From: Paenibacillus donghaensis
GTDB taxonomy: Bacteria; Bacillota; Bacilli; Paenibacillales; Paenibacillaceae
DNA length: 64,000 bases
Reading direction: 5' to 3'
Assembly (NCBI RefSeq): GCF_002192415.1
Contig: NZ_CP021780.1
Location: 5,642,001 to 5,706,000, forward strand
The notes beneath the pieces are model-generated. The model did not search any database and had not been told where the DNA came from. It saw only the letters and a program-made list of their open reading frames with translations. This document shows, piece after piece, positions 1 through 9,315 of this stretch. Positions within the stretch are counted from its first letter, which is position 1. The number at the start of each line of letters is the position of its first letter. Position numbers and translations under genes: made by a program.

Positions 1-470
1 GAGTGCGCCGCAAAACCTTAGGGGCAAAAGCGGGCTGTTCCTTCGGAATGCGCAAGACCTTAAGGGCAAAAACGGGCTGTTCCTTCGGAGTGCGCCGCAA
101 AACCTTAGGGGCAAAAGCGGGCTGTTCCTTCGGAATGCGCGAGACCTTAAGAGCAATGGCGGGCTGTTCCTTCGGAGTGCGCCGCAAAACCTTAAGGACA
201 CAGGCGGGCTGTTCCTTCGGAGTGCGCCGCAAAACCTTAAGGGCAAAAGCGGGCTGTTCCTTCGGAATGCGCCGCAAAACCTTAAGGGCAATGGCGGGCT
301 GTTCCTTCGGAATGCGCAAGACCTTAAGGGCACAGGCGGGCTGTTCCTTCGGAATGTGCTGCAAAACCTTAAGGGCAAAAGCGGGCTGTTCCTTCGGAAT
401 GCGCCGCAAAACCTTAGGGGCAAAAGCGGGCTGTTCCTTCGGAATGCGCAAGTGCTTAACGGCAAAAACG
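1..470. repeat. Degenerate 42/45-bp tandem array
   Basis: Ten full units and one partial unit follow one another without spacers. Each ends in a conserved core, GGGCTGTTCCTTCGGA. Units are 45 bp when they carry GCGCCGCAAAACC and 42 bp when they carry GCGCAAGACC. Both lengths are multiples of three, so the array is open in one frame and encodes repeats ending GCSFG. That frame has no ribosome binding site and runs on into unrelated intergenic DNA, so I read this as a non-coding array. A displaced half unit lies at about 779-806, beyond the element at 471-776. The array begins at or before the window edge. Confidence 0.85.
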
Positions 471-776
471 CTACTACTCAGGTTCCAGCCAGGATTTATA
501 GTCTACCCGGGAGCCTTCCCAGTAATTAGCTGCGAAACTGCAACTAAATTTAGCCGAAACGTCCATTTGCAGGCAAATAAGTGCGGATCTGCACCTAATT
601 TCGAGTAAATCTCTCATTGAACGCTCAAAAGTCTAAAATAGATGCGTATTCGCACTTATTTCTTCCAAAACGGAAAAAATCGGTTAAATAGATGCAGTTT
701 CGCAACTAATTGTTCGGCTCCTAAAGATGGAACAGGATCTGCACAAATCTTTTTATAAGGATTGCTAAGTAGTAAC
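471..776. mobile_element. MITE-like element, copy 1
   Basis: This is about 306 bp with imperfect inverted ends: CTACTACTCAGG on the left and CTAAGTAGTAAC on the right. It holds three short imperfect palindromes of the form AAATAGATGCG..CGCACTTATTT, at about 578-605, 638-662 and 683-710. It interrupts a unit of the flanking tandem array. The left flank ends CAAAAACG and the right flank resumes CAAAAGCG, which looks like an 8-bp target duplication. No ORF is present. A copy of similar length and architecture lies at 20725-21033. Mobility is inferred from these features. Confidence 0.55.
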
Positions 777-867
777 ACCAAAAGCGGGCTGTCCTTCGGA
801 ATGCGCATTCAGACAATTCAAATCAAGGGATGCTTAGGGAATTAACAATTCATAATTTCCTAAATAA

Positions 868-904
868 TAAAAAACCTTCCTCACCTCTAGGAGGCGAAGG
901 AAGG
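868..904 (-). terminator. Rho-independent terminator
   Basis: An imperfect stem pairs CCTTCC at 875 with GGAAGG at 899 and has CACCTC/GAGG in its upper part. On the minus strand it is followed by a run of Ts. It lies just downstream of the membrane protein gene that ends at 927. Confidence 0.75.
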
Positions 905-926
905 CTATTATAGAGCAGTTCTGACG

Positions 927-1487
927 TTATTGTGCGGATCTCATATTGCGCCGCAGCAACTGGGCAATGACCAGCAGGAGAGCTCCCACCACAGCTACAG
1001 CTGGCTTCAGCAGAAGCATCGGCTGGTCCACCGGCTCATTCAGAAATTCACTCACGGTGTAGTCAATTCCGACCATCAGCGCCGCCAGCACGATTAAGAC
1101 AAAAGCAAATTTCAGATTCAGGCTTGCTTTTACCAGTTCGGCGAACAACACAATCAACCACAAGGCAGGCAATATGATCATTACTAGCGGCCAAGCCAGA
1201 TTCTCAAACCAATTCTCGTAGGGCGCAAGATAATCCGTCAGATAAAGGAAAGGCAGCAGGGTCAAGCTTAAGCCAAGCAGGCCGAATAGAGCTTTGTGCT
1301 TGGAAGCAATAATAACCGGAACTAGGGTAACCCAAGCCATCACGATCGCTCCAAGGGAGAACAATGACCAGGTTAATTTCCCGTCCAGAATATAATTTAC
1401 AAGCACAGGTACAAAAATGCCGATCATAAATAGTACTGAAATGATCAGAACTGCGATAGTTTTTGCGCGAAGTGAATTTCCCTTCAT
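927..1487 (-). CDS. Multi-pass membrane protein of unknown function
   Basis: This is a 186-residue hydrophobic protein with about five or six predicted membrane segments, roughly residues 9-30, 35-55, 62-80, 93-120, 122-142 and 158-178, and a basic C-terminus (LLRRNMRS). I do not recognise the family. The start at 1487 was chosen because the codon is preceded by GAGGGG about 8 nt upstream; the open frame extends 46 codons further but shows no such site. It is transcribed alone between two terminators, so its neighbours say little about its role. Nothing catalytic is visible. A small accessory membrane protein is all that can be said. Confidence 0.7.
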   Translation of the reverse strand: MKGNSLRAKTIAVLIISVLFMIGIFVPVLVNYILDGKLTWSLFSLGAIVMAWVTLVPVIIASKHKALFGLLGLSLTLLPFLYLTDYLAPYENWFENLAWPLVMIILPALWLIVLFAELVKASLNLKFAFVLIVLAALMVGIDYTVSEFLNEPVDQPMLLLKPAVAVVGALLLVIAQLLRRNMRSAQ

Positions 1488-1659
1488 GTCACTAACCCCT
1501 CTTTTCAAATCCATTTTTATCCTATTCATCATAACTTTTCTGAAAAATCTTGGCACTGGACCCGGGTCTAGTTCTGAACTGGACATTTGGTATTCTCCCA
1601 GCGGCCCCTTTCCGTGGACCGTCAATCCCGAGCTCTAACGTTGATTCTACTCCACAACC

Positions 1660-1712
1660 AAACGAGGCTGTCCCAACCAGCCATTATCATGGCATTTGGG
1701 ACAGCCTCGTTT
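1660..1712 (-). terminator. Strong stem-loop terminator
   Basis: A 16-bp near-perfect stem, AAACGAGGCTGTCCCA with its complement at 1697-1712, lies right after the end of the GH115-like gene. Both sides are flanked by A/T-rich ends, so it could act in both directions. Confidence 0.8.
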
Positions 1713-1727
1713 CACTTTGGGTTTGCT

Positions 1728-3791
1728 CTAACTGTTCTGAAGAATTACAGTTTCCAGTCTTCGTGCCAAATCATCATCAGACAGCGGATTGCGGTGCGTA
1801 TTTTCCAGATAGATATGCTTCTCGGTCTCCGGCATCAGATACTCCTTGTACCAGAGGAACATATCTGGGCTGTCCCCTTGAATGCGGACGAATCGGCGGA
1901 CGGTATCGGCATGCTGGGTCGTATTATCGATATTGGTCAACCAGTCCGCCCGGTAGAAGTGCTTCCAGCGTCCATGCTCGGCCCGCTCCAGTGCGGCCTT
2001 GCCTTCGCCGTAATTCCACACAGCATGAGACGCATGGATGAAGGCCAGCGGATAATGGTTACCGGAATAAGCTTCATAAGCTCTGCAAATGGAAGCCAGC
2101 CCCCGGCAGCCGCTGAGATGCAGTTCAATTTGCACCAGCAGCTGATTGTTCAACCTGCGCTGCTCGTCTTCCGGTAGAGTCTCCATAACCTGAAGGCATT
2201 GCCGTCTCAGGGCCTCCCATCCGGGAGCGGCCGCTTCAGCCTGTTCCCGGAACCAGCGAACCTGCTCCAGGAAGGTTCCTGTTCCAGCGGCCCACTGCAG
2301 CCGTTCATCACCTGCCGTCTGTCCGCGCAGCCAATGACCCATGATCTGGCGGGCTGGATGGTGGTAAAATTCCTCACCGGCCCGGTCATCCGGATTCGGA
2401 CCGTAGGCAATGGTGCATTCCGGGTAGCTTCTATAGAGCCCGGCGATCTCTGTATGCTGTTGTGAGTAGTATCTTCCAATAAAAGCCTTCAGCTGCTGTT
2501 CCCGATTCGCCGTTCCTGCCGCCCACTGTTCAGCGACCAGATCCAGGGTGTACAGATGAGGCAGAATATTGCCGGAATTGACCAGCAGATATTCGTCCGC
2601 GCAGGCTGTGAAAGCCTGATCCAGCTCATCTGTAATCAGTGCGGCCGGGGCAGGGAACATCGTCAAATGATTGGAGGCCTGCAGATCATGGAAGGTGACA
2701 TGATAATACACACCGTTCTTGCCATCATCACCGGCAGAAGGCAGCGCAGGCACACGCAGGTTCAGATTGCCATGGCGCCGTGAGACCATTTTGCCGTAGC
2801 CGTTGTCGGCCCATATCTTAATCACGCCTGGAGGAACCTCAATATGCCCTTGTTTGTACAGCTCTGCAATCTCACCGTACATTGCCATGCAGCATACCGG
2901 CGCTGGTGAGGCTTCGCTGACCATTGCATACTGCTTGCGGACCACACTGGAGATCAGAGCCCCGCGCTTCGCCGGCGTATCAAATCCCGGATCATTCTCC
3001 CAGAAGGGCTTGTCACCCTGGCCGCGGAATGAGAGCACCCACAGCACCTTCTCATCCTTCTGATGCTGGATCGCTTCCCGCCACAGCTGCTCAAACAGCT
3101 CGGGATATTCCTTGTAGCTGGCCTGCTTACCGGGGAACGCGCGGAGAAACATTTCCGCACCGAGCGGCTCGGCATGATGATGGGTAATCCACAGCCCCAT
3201 ATCCACAGCAAGACTGTGATGGATGCCGGTCCGCGGTAGGTCCGTACCCGGAATAACCATATTCCCCCCGCAGCGCAGCAGTGCTTCAAACACCGGCTGC
3301 CATACCTCTTCACCCGGAGGATATTGCTCCTTCCAGCCGATCAGGCAGACCTCGTCATTGACGAACCAGCCCCGGTAACGCACCTTCGGCCGCAGGCTGT
3401 CAACATTCTCAGCAGGCAGTAGAATGCTGTCCTGCCTTACCGGCGGCAGCTCTGCCCAGAACCAGAAGGGGTCCACACCAAGCACGTAACGGCTATAATG
3501 AAGCAGTCCATAGATAATTCCCAGTTCATCGCGGCCAACGATATGCAGCACTGGAGTGGCATCGCTGCCGCTGAACCGGAAGCTGAACGCTTCCGGCCAC
3601 TCTGGACAGCCATCTTCCTTCTGTGCATAGCGCACCACGATGGAAGCCGCGTTTCCTTGCTCCGCCGCCTGCCCGAACACTGCTGCATGGTCTTTCGCAA
3701 TCATACTCCAGGCATGCTCGATCGGCCGTGTCCAGCCGGTTTGAATATCATACAGACTTGCTGCTGATATGCTCAGCGCTCTAGAATTCAT
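1728..3791 (-). CDS. GH115-like alpha-glucuronidase
   Basis: The 687-residue product resembles glycoside hydrolase family 115, enzymes that remove (4-O-methyl)glucuronic acid from glucuronoxylan. Family-like segments in order are GRDELGIIYGLLHYSR near residue 90, RGWFVNDEVCLIGW near 140, GLWITHHHAEPLGAEMF near 210, IWADNGYGKM near 320 and YYHVTFHDLQASNHL near 360. It is shorter than many GH115 proteins and lacks an obvious signal peptide, so it probably acts inside the cell on imported acidic oligosaccharides. The start at 3791 has GGAG about 8 nt upstream; an in-frame ATG at 3824 has none. It lies downstream of a secreted beta-helix protein, an ABC transporter and a YesMN pair, which fits hemicellulose or pectin use. 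No signal peptide was seen; exact substrate is not determinable. Confidence 0.72.
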   Translation of the reverse strand: MNSRALSISAASLYDIQTGWTRPIEHAWSMIAKDHAAVFGQAAEQGNAASIVVRYAQKEDGCPEWPEAFSFRFSGSDATPVLHIVGRDELGIIYGLLHYSRYVLGVDPFWFWAELPPVRQDSILLPAENVDSLRPKVRYRGWFVNDEVCLIGWKEQYPPGEEVWQPVFEALLRCGGNMVIPGTDLPRTGIHHSLAVDMGLWITHHHAEPLGAEMFLRAFPGKQASYKEYPELFEQLWREAIQHQKDEKVLWVLSFRGQGDKPFWENDPGFDTPAKRGALISSVVRKQYAMVSEASPAPVCCMAMYGEIAELYKQGHIEVPPGVIKIWADNGYGKMVSRRHGNLNLRVPALPSAGDDGKNGVYYHVTFHDLQASNHLTMFPAPAALITDELDQAFTACADEYLLVNSGNILPHLYTLDLVAEQWAAGTANREQQLKAFIGRYYSQQHTEIAGLYRSYPECTIAYGPNPDDRAGEEFYHHPARQIMGHWLRGQTAGDERLQWAAGTGTFLEQVRWFREQAEAAAPGWEALRRQCLQVMETLPEDEQRRLNNQLLVQIELHLSGCRGLASICRAYEAYSGNHYPLAFIHASHAVWNYGEGKAALERAEHGRWKHFYRADWLTNIDNTTQHADTVRRFVRIQGDSPDMFLWYKEYLMPETEKHIYLENTHRNPLSDDDLARRLETVILQNS

Positions 3792-3852
3792 ACTCTCTCC
3801 ATCTCCCATTGTATTTATCATCATATAAGATGAACTTAAGAATGAAGCGGTG

Positions 3853-3894
3853 GAGTGGTCAGAAAACCTGGTATATAAGGCTTTCTGACCACTC
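3853..3894 (-). terminator. Stem-loop after the beta-helix gene
   Basis: GAGTGGTCAGAAA pairs with TTTCTGACCACTC around a loop of about 16 nt. It is placed between the stop of the large SLH gene and the GH115-like gene. The T-run is poor, so termination is likely but not certain. Confidence 0.55.
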
Positions 3895-3927
3895 CGAATA
3901 TAACATTCCTAAGCTCACGTTCTATTG

Positions 3928-6900
3928 CTACAGCTTATAGTAGATATTGTACAGCAGAACTGCCGCTTCCGCGCGGCTGGCTGTGTCTGCGGGATGAAGC
4001 AGCCCGCCATTCCCCTGCAGCCATCCGGCCTGGAGCATGCGGTTTACTGCTTCAGCCGCATAATCCGCTACAGCGGCAAAGTCCCGGATTCCAGCCGCAG
4101 CAGCCGTAACACCGGATCTGCTGCCATCGGCAGCCGCAGGAAGAACTCCGGCCGCAGTCATTGCCCTGTCAGTCATTACAATCATGTCCTGTCTGGTAAT
4201 AGGGGCATTAGGATCAAAGCTTCCATCGATATTACCGCTGGCGATACCCATCGCGTTGGCTGCATTTACAGCTGTGTAGTAGTAGCTGCCAGGCAGCACA
4301 TCCTTAAATCCGGAAGCTGCCGCTGTCGTGCTGCTGTCCAGTCCGAAGGCACGGACCAACATTATCGCATAATCGGCTCTGCTGATTTGCGCTGCAGGGG
4401 CAAACGAAGCGGCAGATATGCCGGTTACTATTCCTTTGGCCGCAACCACCTCCACCGGCTTCTTCGCCCAGTGCGAAGCTCCCAGATCAGCGAACGATTT
4501 ACGGTTCATCACCACAGCGTAAGTGCTGAAATGCCGGGCCGTAAAAGTAACCGCAGCGGCCCCGGAATCATATTTGCCGCTGGTAACCGGATGATTTACG
4601 CCTACTTCATCGATATACCACACCGTCAAATATTCGGAATTCAGCAACTCAGCCGTGGTGAGCCGATATGGAATACTGACCTGAATCAACGCGGAGGTAT
4701 CCTGCCAGCTCACTTCCTTGCCGCCGATACTAAGGCTGAGGTTAACCGCCGGTCTTCCTTCACTTGCCGCAGCAATCTCTGCAGACAGAGCCCCCGCATC
4801 TGCTGTGGAGATCCGCAGGATTGCCGTCGTCCCCGGAGCAGCCTGCTCCACGGTCAACATGCCGCCGGGAAGTACGACCACCCCGACCGCCGTTTGAATC
4901 TCCAGGATTTGCCCCTTCGCAGCACCACTCAAGGCTGTGGCGGGAAGCGATACCTCATAGGCTGCTGCACCTGCGGCCTGATTCACCGCAATGATTACCC
5001 GTTTGCCACCAGCGCCGCTCGACTCCGCCAAAGCAAACGCCTCATTCAGCGCTTCCTGCGTAACCGTGACCTTAGCCGCTGCCGAACCTGCAGCGATCTG
5101 CGGGCTGACAGTCAGCTTACCGCTGCTGACTAACACAGCCGGCACAGCTGCCATGCTGCTGCCAGTGTTCCCGCCGGTTCCCGAATCGGTGCCGGCTCTT
5201 GGATCAGTCCCGGTTCCCGAATCAGTGCCGGCTCCTGGATCAGTCCCGGTTCCCGGATCGGTGCCGGCCCCTGGATCAGTCCCAGTTACCGGATCGGTGC
5301 CGGCTCCTGGATCAGTCCCGGTTCCCGGATCGGTGCCCCCGCTGCCCCCATCCGTAGTGTCTGTAATCTGGATGTTCACGACGACATCCTTTCCCTGATT
5401 GAAATCGAAGACCAGCGACAGCGTGCCCAGCGGTTGCTGAAGCAGGTAAGAAGCTCCTATGCTGTACACATTGCCGGTGACGGTGTAGTCCGCTTCGCTA
5501 AGCTGCGTTTCACCATTTCGAATGGCTGTCAGCAGGTTGCCGTTTCCTTGCACTTCAAGTGCAACAGCTTGGCTGTTCGCCGGATTTTTATCAAACACAG
5601 CTTGGGTTGGAGTCACTGACGAATCCATAACTTCTTCTTCACCGGAATCATAAGTTCCTTCCCAGTTGACTGTAATGGTGTAACTTCTGTAATCCGTACC
5701 ATCCGCCGAAGCCGTTGTTACAGTAATCTCGCTGACGTTGTATCTGAGAGGAAGCTCCGCAGAGCTCTGAGCGCTGCCCACCACTATTGCGTTCACTCGG
5801 ATCTCGGTGCCCGGTGCTCCGGCAACCGGTGTCACGGTCAACCCGTAGACACTGTCCGTGACATTGACTGTATAGCTGTCTCTGTCATAGGAGAATGCCG
5901 GTGACAGCAGCAGCTCCTCACCACCGCTGCCTGCAACCTGCAGGCTTTGCAGAGTAGAGTCTAGCGCAGCAGGTGTACGGTTAATGATCACATTCACCGT
6001 ATTTGTTGTGCTGTCATCTTCGGCAGTGACCACTACAGGAATCGTATTGCTGCCTTCAACCAGCATCACTTTCTCTGCGGGCTGTCCGCTCACGGCTGGA
6101 ATGCCGTTCACAGTCAGTGAAGTGATATTCGGGCTGCTTGCCGCCGCCGTCAACTGCACGGAGTCCATGAAGTATGGAAGCTCCAGGCTGTAATCTCCGC
6201 CCTGCTTAACGAGCGTACCTCTATCAGCGATCACACCCGTAAGTCCGGCATCATTGCGCTCATAAGGAATACCTTGATAGAGCCGCACATTGTCAATATA
6301 GGCCGTTCCATAATTGGAGCTGTTGGCATAATAGTCAATGCGTCCGATGTCGGGAATTTTATTGCGAAAGGCCGCCTGTTCCACGACCAGGACATCATCG
6401 ATATACAGATCAAATTTCCCGGACCCGGTATTCATCACCAGCCGCAGGTTATACCATTTATTCGTTTCATAAGGCATCAGATTGCTCGAGGTTCCACCTT
6501 TATAGGCAACCATTTGCCCTTTGGAAAAAGCCAGCGATACCCCCACGTTCGTGCTTGCCGTTCCCGCGCTGCTGTAGACATAAGGCAAGCTGATCCAGTT
6601 CGTGCTGCCTGCATTGTCCAGCTTCATCACATCGGCTGATAAGGTGACTACACCTTTCAGCGTGCCGGCGGCAAAGGTCTGTGACATGGAAGTATTGCCG
6701 CTGTTGCTGCCGCGGGTAAGCTTGATGCTTCGGTCAGTCGTGCTGGGCAGCTCGGCGGCGCCAACGCTGCCTCCGTTAGCCGTTACTGTCCAAGGTGCGG
6801 CAGGCGGGTCGCCTGCTGCCAGTCCGTTGAAATCAGAAGCATTAAGTATCGCAGACCGCTTGCTGACCACGTAAAGGTCGGAAACCGAAGTCGGCAGTGC

Positions 6901-9102
6901 AGGTTCCACCTGAATTCCGGACACCGCTGCCGCTCTGTAGCCTTCTTTGGCAGCGGAGACCGTATAATTCTCCCCTATTTCGACTGCGGGGAAGCTGTAT
7001 GCTCCGTTAAGATCACTCACTGTCGACTGTACAGTAGTTCCCCCCGCACTAAGGGTTACGGCAACTCCCGCCGCCGGGCCCAGCTCCCCGTCCAGCACCT
7101 TTCCGGCCACCGAGCCGGTTGCCGCATTCGAGGTCAGCTGCAAATCGCGGGTGATGACGTTGCCTGCGGTAACGGTGAACACGCCGGTTTCATTCTCAGA
7201 GTAGCCGGTTTTCACCGCCTTCAGATTGATTTCACTGCCGACAGAAGCTCCGGTAATCACGTAGTAGCCTGAGTTGTCAGTGACAGCCTGAAGACCGCTG
7301 CCGGATGAATCACTCATCGCAACACCGCTCATGCCATTGCCGGCGCTGTTCGTTACGCGGCCTGCCAATGTGGCAGTCGTCAGCGAGGAATCATAATACT
7401 CGAAAGCTCCCAGATCGGCATTGCCGTTATAGATGAGTTGCCCGGCAAAATCTGTTACCGCCCCGGATGCAGGATCCAGAATGTTCAGCCCCCGGTTAAT
7501 CAGCATAGATTCAGGCTTCAACTGATAACCGCTTAAGCTGTCCAGCGCCGGTCCGTCTGCTTCAGATCCGGAGGTTCCCTCCCCTGGATTCACCAGCTGC
7601 GGGTTGCCGGTCCGGGCACGGGTGTCTCCTGCCGGAGGAGTGAGCGTGCCTGCTGAAGAATAATAGCTGTTGTTGTCATACGTAATTGTTGGACTCACTG
7701 TTAATTCCTGTACCGCCCTTGTGGTATATAGAATATTATTTCGGATGTTGTAGGTGGCATTTAGTGAGCTGCCGTAGCCATAGATCATATATCCGCTGGC
7801 ATCATTATAAATCGTATTGTTGTAGACCTCGGCAACAGCTTTTTTGTCCGAGTGCAGATACACCGGATACCGGGTATTGCTCTCCAGCACATTGTAGCGG
7901 ATGATTGTGTCGCCGAAGCTGAATTGGCAGATCAGGATACCGTCCCCGTTGTCATGCACGTAATTGTACTGAATCAGTATCTTGGTCGTCCCTTTATCGG
8001 GGTCGATGCCGTTGGAATCCGCTCCGCCCGCTTTTTTCGAGGTATCAAAAACCTCGTTGTACTGGATGGTCACATCATCGGCATAATAGGTTTCGATCCC
8101 GGAGGTGCCTGCACCATCAACCACATTGTGCTCAACGAGCGCACCTCTCACCCCGGTCAGGTACATCGCGTTGCAGCCGAAATCCGTATTCTTTTGCGTA
8201 ATATAATTGCTCCGGATGATGATGTTCGTATGTGGAGTGAACTTGGCATCGGTCTCGCTCTCGCGTGTGCCCCAGCCGGTGCTTGCCACCCCGCTGCTGT
8301 TGTCCCCACCGCCATCACCTGCATACTGCTTGAAAATAATGCCGCCAAACGAGGTATTCTTAACCGTCGAATTCTCGATAATAACATCGTTAAATACTGT
8401 AGCCCGCTGCGGGTGCTGGGGATCAGCGACCGTGGTATCAAAAACAATCCCACCGGTCTTCTTCGAACCGTCCCAACCTGTCTTGAAGCGGATTCCCGGC
8501 TCCGGTGTCTCCGGTACGGTTCCGCTGATCCAGGCAATTTCCCCGGAGACATCATGCACATCTACGGCAATGATGCGAAAATACTGCAAGGTTCCCGCTT
8601 CCGCACCTGTCACATGAATACCGCGGAAATCACCGAGCGACTCCGCAAAGGTGCCAGTCACCGGGGCGGTATTGGAAACATCCAGATTGCGGATCTCCCA
8701 ATACTGCTGGTTGCTTAGTGTAACCGCATCGGAATATTGGCCGTTAGCCTTAATCTTCGGCTTATCCCCGCTGTCGTACCGGTTAATGATTATCGGACTT
8801 CCCGCAGAACCAGAGCCCTGCGGTGCAAGTGTCTGATTCGACCAGACCCCGCCCGACTTCAGCAATATCTGGTCACCCGGCTGAAAGACGGAACTATTCA
8901 CTTTGTTCAGCGTTTTCCAGGGACTGCTCTCCGCTGTGCCCGCGTTGCTGTCATTACCTGCTGCGCTGTCAATATAGTAAGCTGTACCTGCAGCCGGGCT
9001 GGCTTCCGCTTGATCTCCCGCCGGATACATTCCGAATAGCAATACCGCGATCATTAGCACAGACAGCCATCGTTTCCCCTTGCCAAACCTGCTTGCTTTC
9101 AT
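3928..9102 (-). CDS. Giant secreted SLH-anchored beta-helix protein
   Basis: This is a protein of about 1724 residues with a clear signal peptide (basic N-terminus, hydrophobic stretch, then AEAS). Domains in order are: a right-handed parallel beta-helix of the pectate-lyase-like fold (about 40-560), two carboxypeptidase-regulatory-like beta-sandwiches (575-740), a LamG-like module (760-960), two cadherin-like beta-sandwich domains (about 985-1170), an X2-type module (about 1180-1265), a Gly-Thr-Asp-Pro linker encoded by short tandem repeats at about 5160-5340, a beta-rich region, and three SLH domains (about 1540-1725). The SLH domains should hold it on the cell wall while the helix binds or cleaves a polysaccharide. 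An AGGAGG precedes the start, with TTG (9105) and ATG (9102) both possible. Catalytic residues in the helix cannot be assigned by eye. It is probably co-regulated with the ABC transporter and GH115-like gene. Confidence 0.85.
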   Translation of the reverse strand: MKASRFGKGKRWLSVLMIAVLLFGMYPAGDQAEASPAAGTAYYIDSAAGNDSNAGTAESSPWKTLNKVNSSVFQPGDQILLKSGGVWSNQTLAPQGSGSAGSPIIINRYDSGDKPKIKANGQYSDAVTLSNQQYWEIRNLDVSNTAPVTGTFAESLGDFRGIHVTGAEAGTLQYFRIIAVDVHDVSGEIAWISGTVPETPEPGIRFKTGWDGSKKTGGIVFDTTVADPQHPQRATVFNDVIIENSTVKNTSFGGIIFKQYAGDGGGDNSSGVASTGWGTRESETDAKFTPHTNIIIRSNYITQKNTDFGCNAMYLTGVRGALVEHNVVDGAGTSGIETYYADDVTIQYNEVFDTSKKAGGADSNGIDPDKGTTKILIQYNYVHDNGDGILICQFSFGDTIIRYNVLESNTRYPVYLHSDKKAVAEVYNNTIYNDASGYMIYGYGSSLNATYNIRNNILYTTRAVQELTVSPTITYDNNSYYSSAGTLTPPAGDTRARTGNPQLVNPGEGTSGSEADGPALDSLSGYQLKPESMLINRGLNILDPASGAVTDFAGQLIYNGNADLGAFEYYDSSLTTATLAGRVTNSAGNGMSGVAMSDSSGSGLQAVTDNSGYYVITGASVGSEINLKAVKTGYSENETGVFTVTAGNVITRDLQLTSNAATGSVAGKVLDGELGPAAGVAVTLSAGGTTVQSTVSDLNGAYSFPAVEIGENYTVSAAKEGYRAAAVSGIQVEPALPTSVSDLYVVSKRSAILNASDFNGLAAGDPPAAPWTVTANGGSVGAAELPSTTDRSIKLTRGSNSGNTSMSQTFAAGTLKGVVTLSADVMKLDNAGSTNWISLPYVYSSAGTASTNVGVSLAFSKGQMVAYKGGTSSNLMPYETNKWYNLRLVMNTGSGKFDLYIDDVLVVEQAAFRNKIPDIGRIDYYANSSNYGTAYIDNVRLYQGIPYERNDAGLTGVIADRGTLVKQGGDYSLELPYFMDSVQLTAAASSPNITSLTVNGIPAVSGQPAEKVMLVEGSNTIPVVVTAEDDSTTNTVNVIINRTPAALDSTLQSLQVAGSGGEELLLSPAFSYDRDSYTVNVTDSVYGLTVTPVAGAPGTEIRVNAIVVGSAQSSAELPLRYNVSEITVTTASADGTDYRSYTITVNWEGTYDSGEEEVMDSSVTPTQAVFDKNPANSQAVALEVQGNGNLLTAIRNGETQLSEADYTVTGNVYSIGASYLLQQPLGTLSLVFDFNQGKDVVVNIQITDTTDGGSGGTDPGTGTDPGAGTDPVTGTDPGAGTDPGTGTDPGAGTDSGTGTDPRAGTDSGTGGNTGSSMAAVPAVLVSSGKLTVSPQIAAGSAAAKVTVTQEALNEAFALAESSGAGGKRVIIAVNQAAGAAAYEVSLPATALSGAAKGQILEIQTAVGVVVLPGGMLTVEQAAPGTTAILRISTADAGALSAEIAAASEGRPAVNLSLSIGGKEVSWQDTSALIQVSIPYRLTTAELLNSEYLTVWYIDEVGVNHPVTSGKYDSGAAAVTFTARHFSTYAVVMNRKSFADLGASHWAKKPVEVVAAKGIVTGISAASFAPAAQISRADYAIMLVRAFGLDSSTTAAASGFKDVLPGSYYYTAVNAANAMGIASGNIDGSFDPNAPITRQDMIVMTDRAMTAAGVLPAAADGSRSGVTAAAAGIRDFAAVADYAAEAVNRMLQAGWLQGNGGLLHPADTASRAEAAVLLYNIYYKL

Positions 9103-9271
9103 CAATACCTAACCTCCTCGTATACTATTTTTCGCTTCCATCAAGAAAGCGTTATCATGAATACTGTGCTCATTATAAAGGGTTTGGCCGTCCCCCCATG
9201 AGAGAGAAAAGAATAGGATTCTTTCACTTTAGAACACAAATGCCTTCAATTAACACGATGTGCTGCCAAAC

Positions 9272-9304
9272 GCAAAAGGACCGGCCGCGTTTGCCAGCCG
9301 GTCC
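9272..9304 (-). terminator. Terminator after the solute-binding gene
   Basis: GGACCGGC at 9278-9285 pairs with GCCGGTCC at 9297-9304. On the minus strand the stem is followed by TTTTGCG, just past the end of the sugar-binding lipoprotein gene. Confidence 0.65.
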
Positions 9305-9315
9305 CCAAACATCTT

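Noticed and set aside
1..470. CRISPR array.
   Set aside because: Units follow one another without unique spacers, and no cas genes are in the window. The same holds for 62814-63186.
3..608. A 201-codon frame encoding repeats ending GCSFG.
   Set aside because: Produced by 42/45-bp non-coding tandem units; no start signal, and the frame runs on into a MITE-like element.
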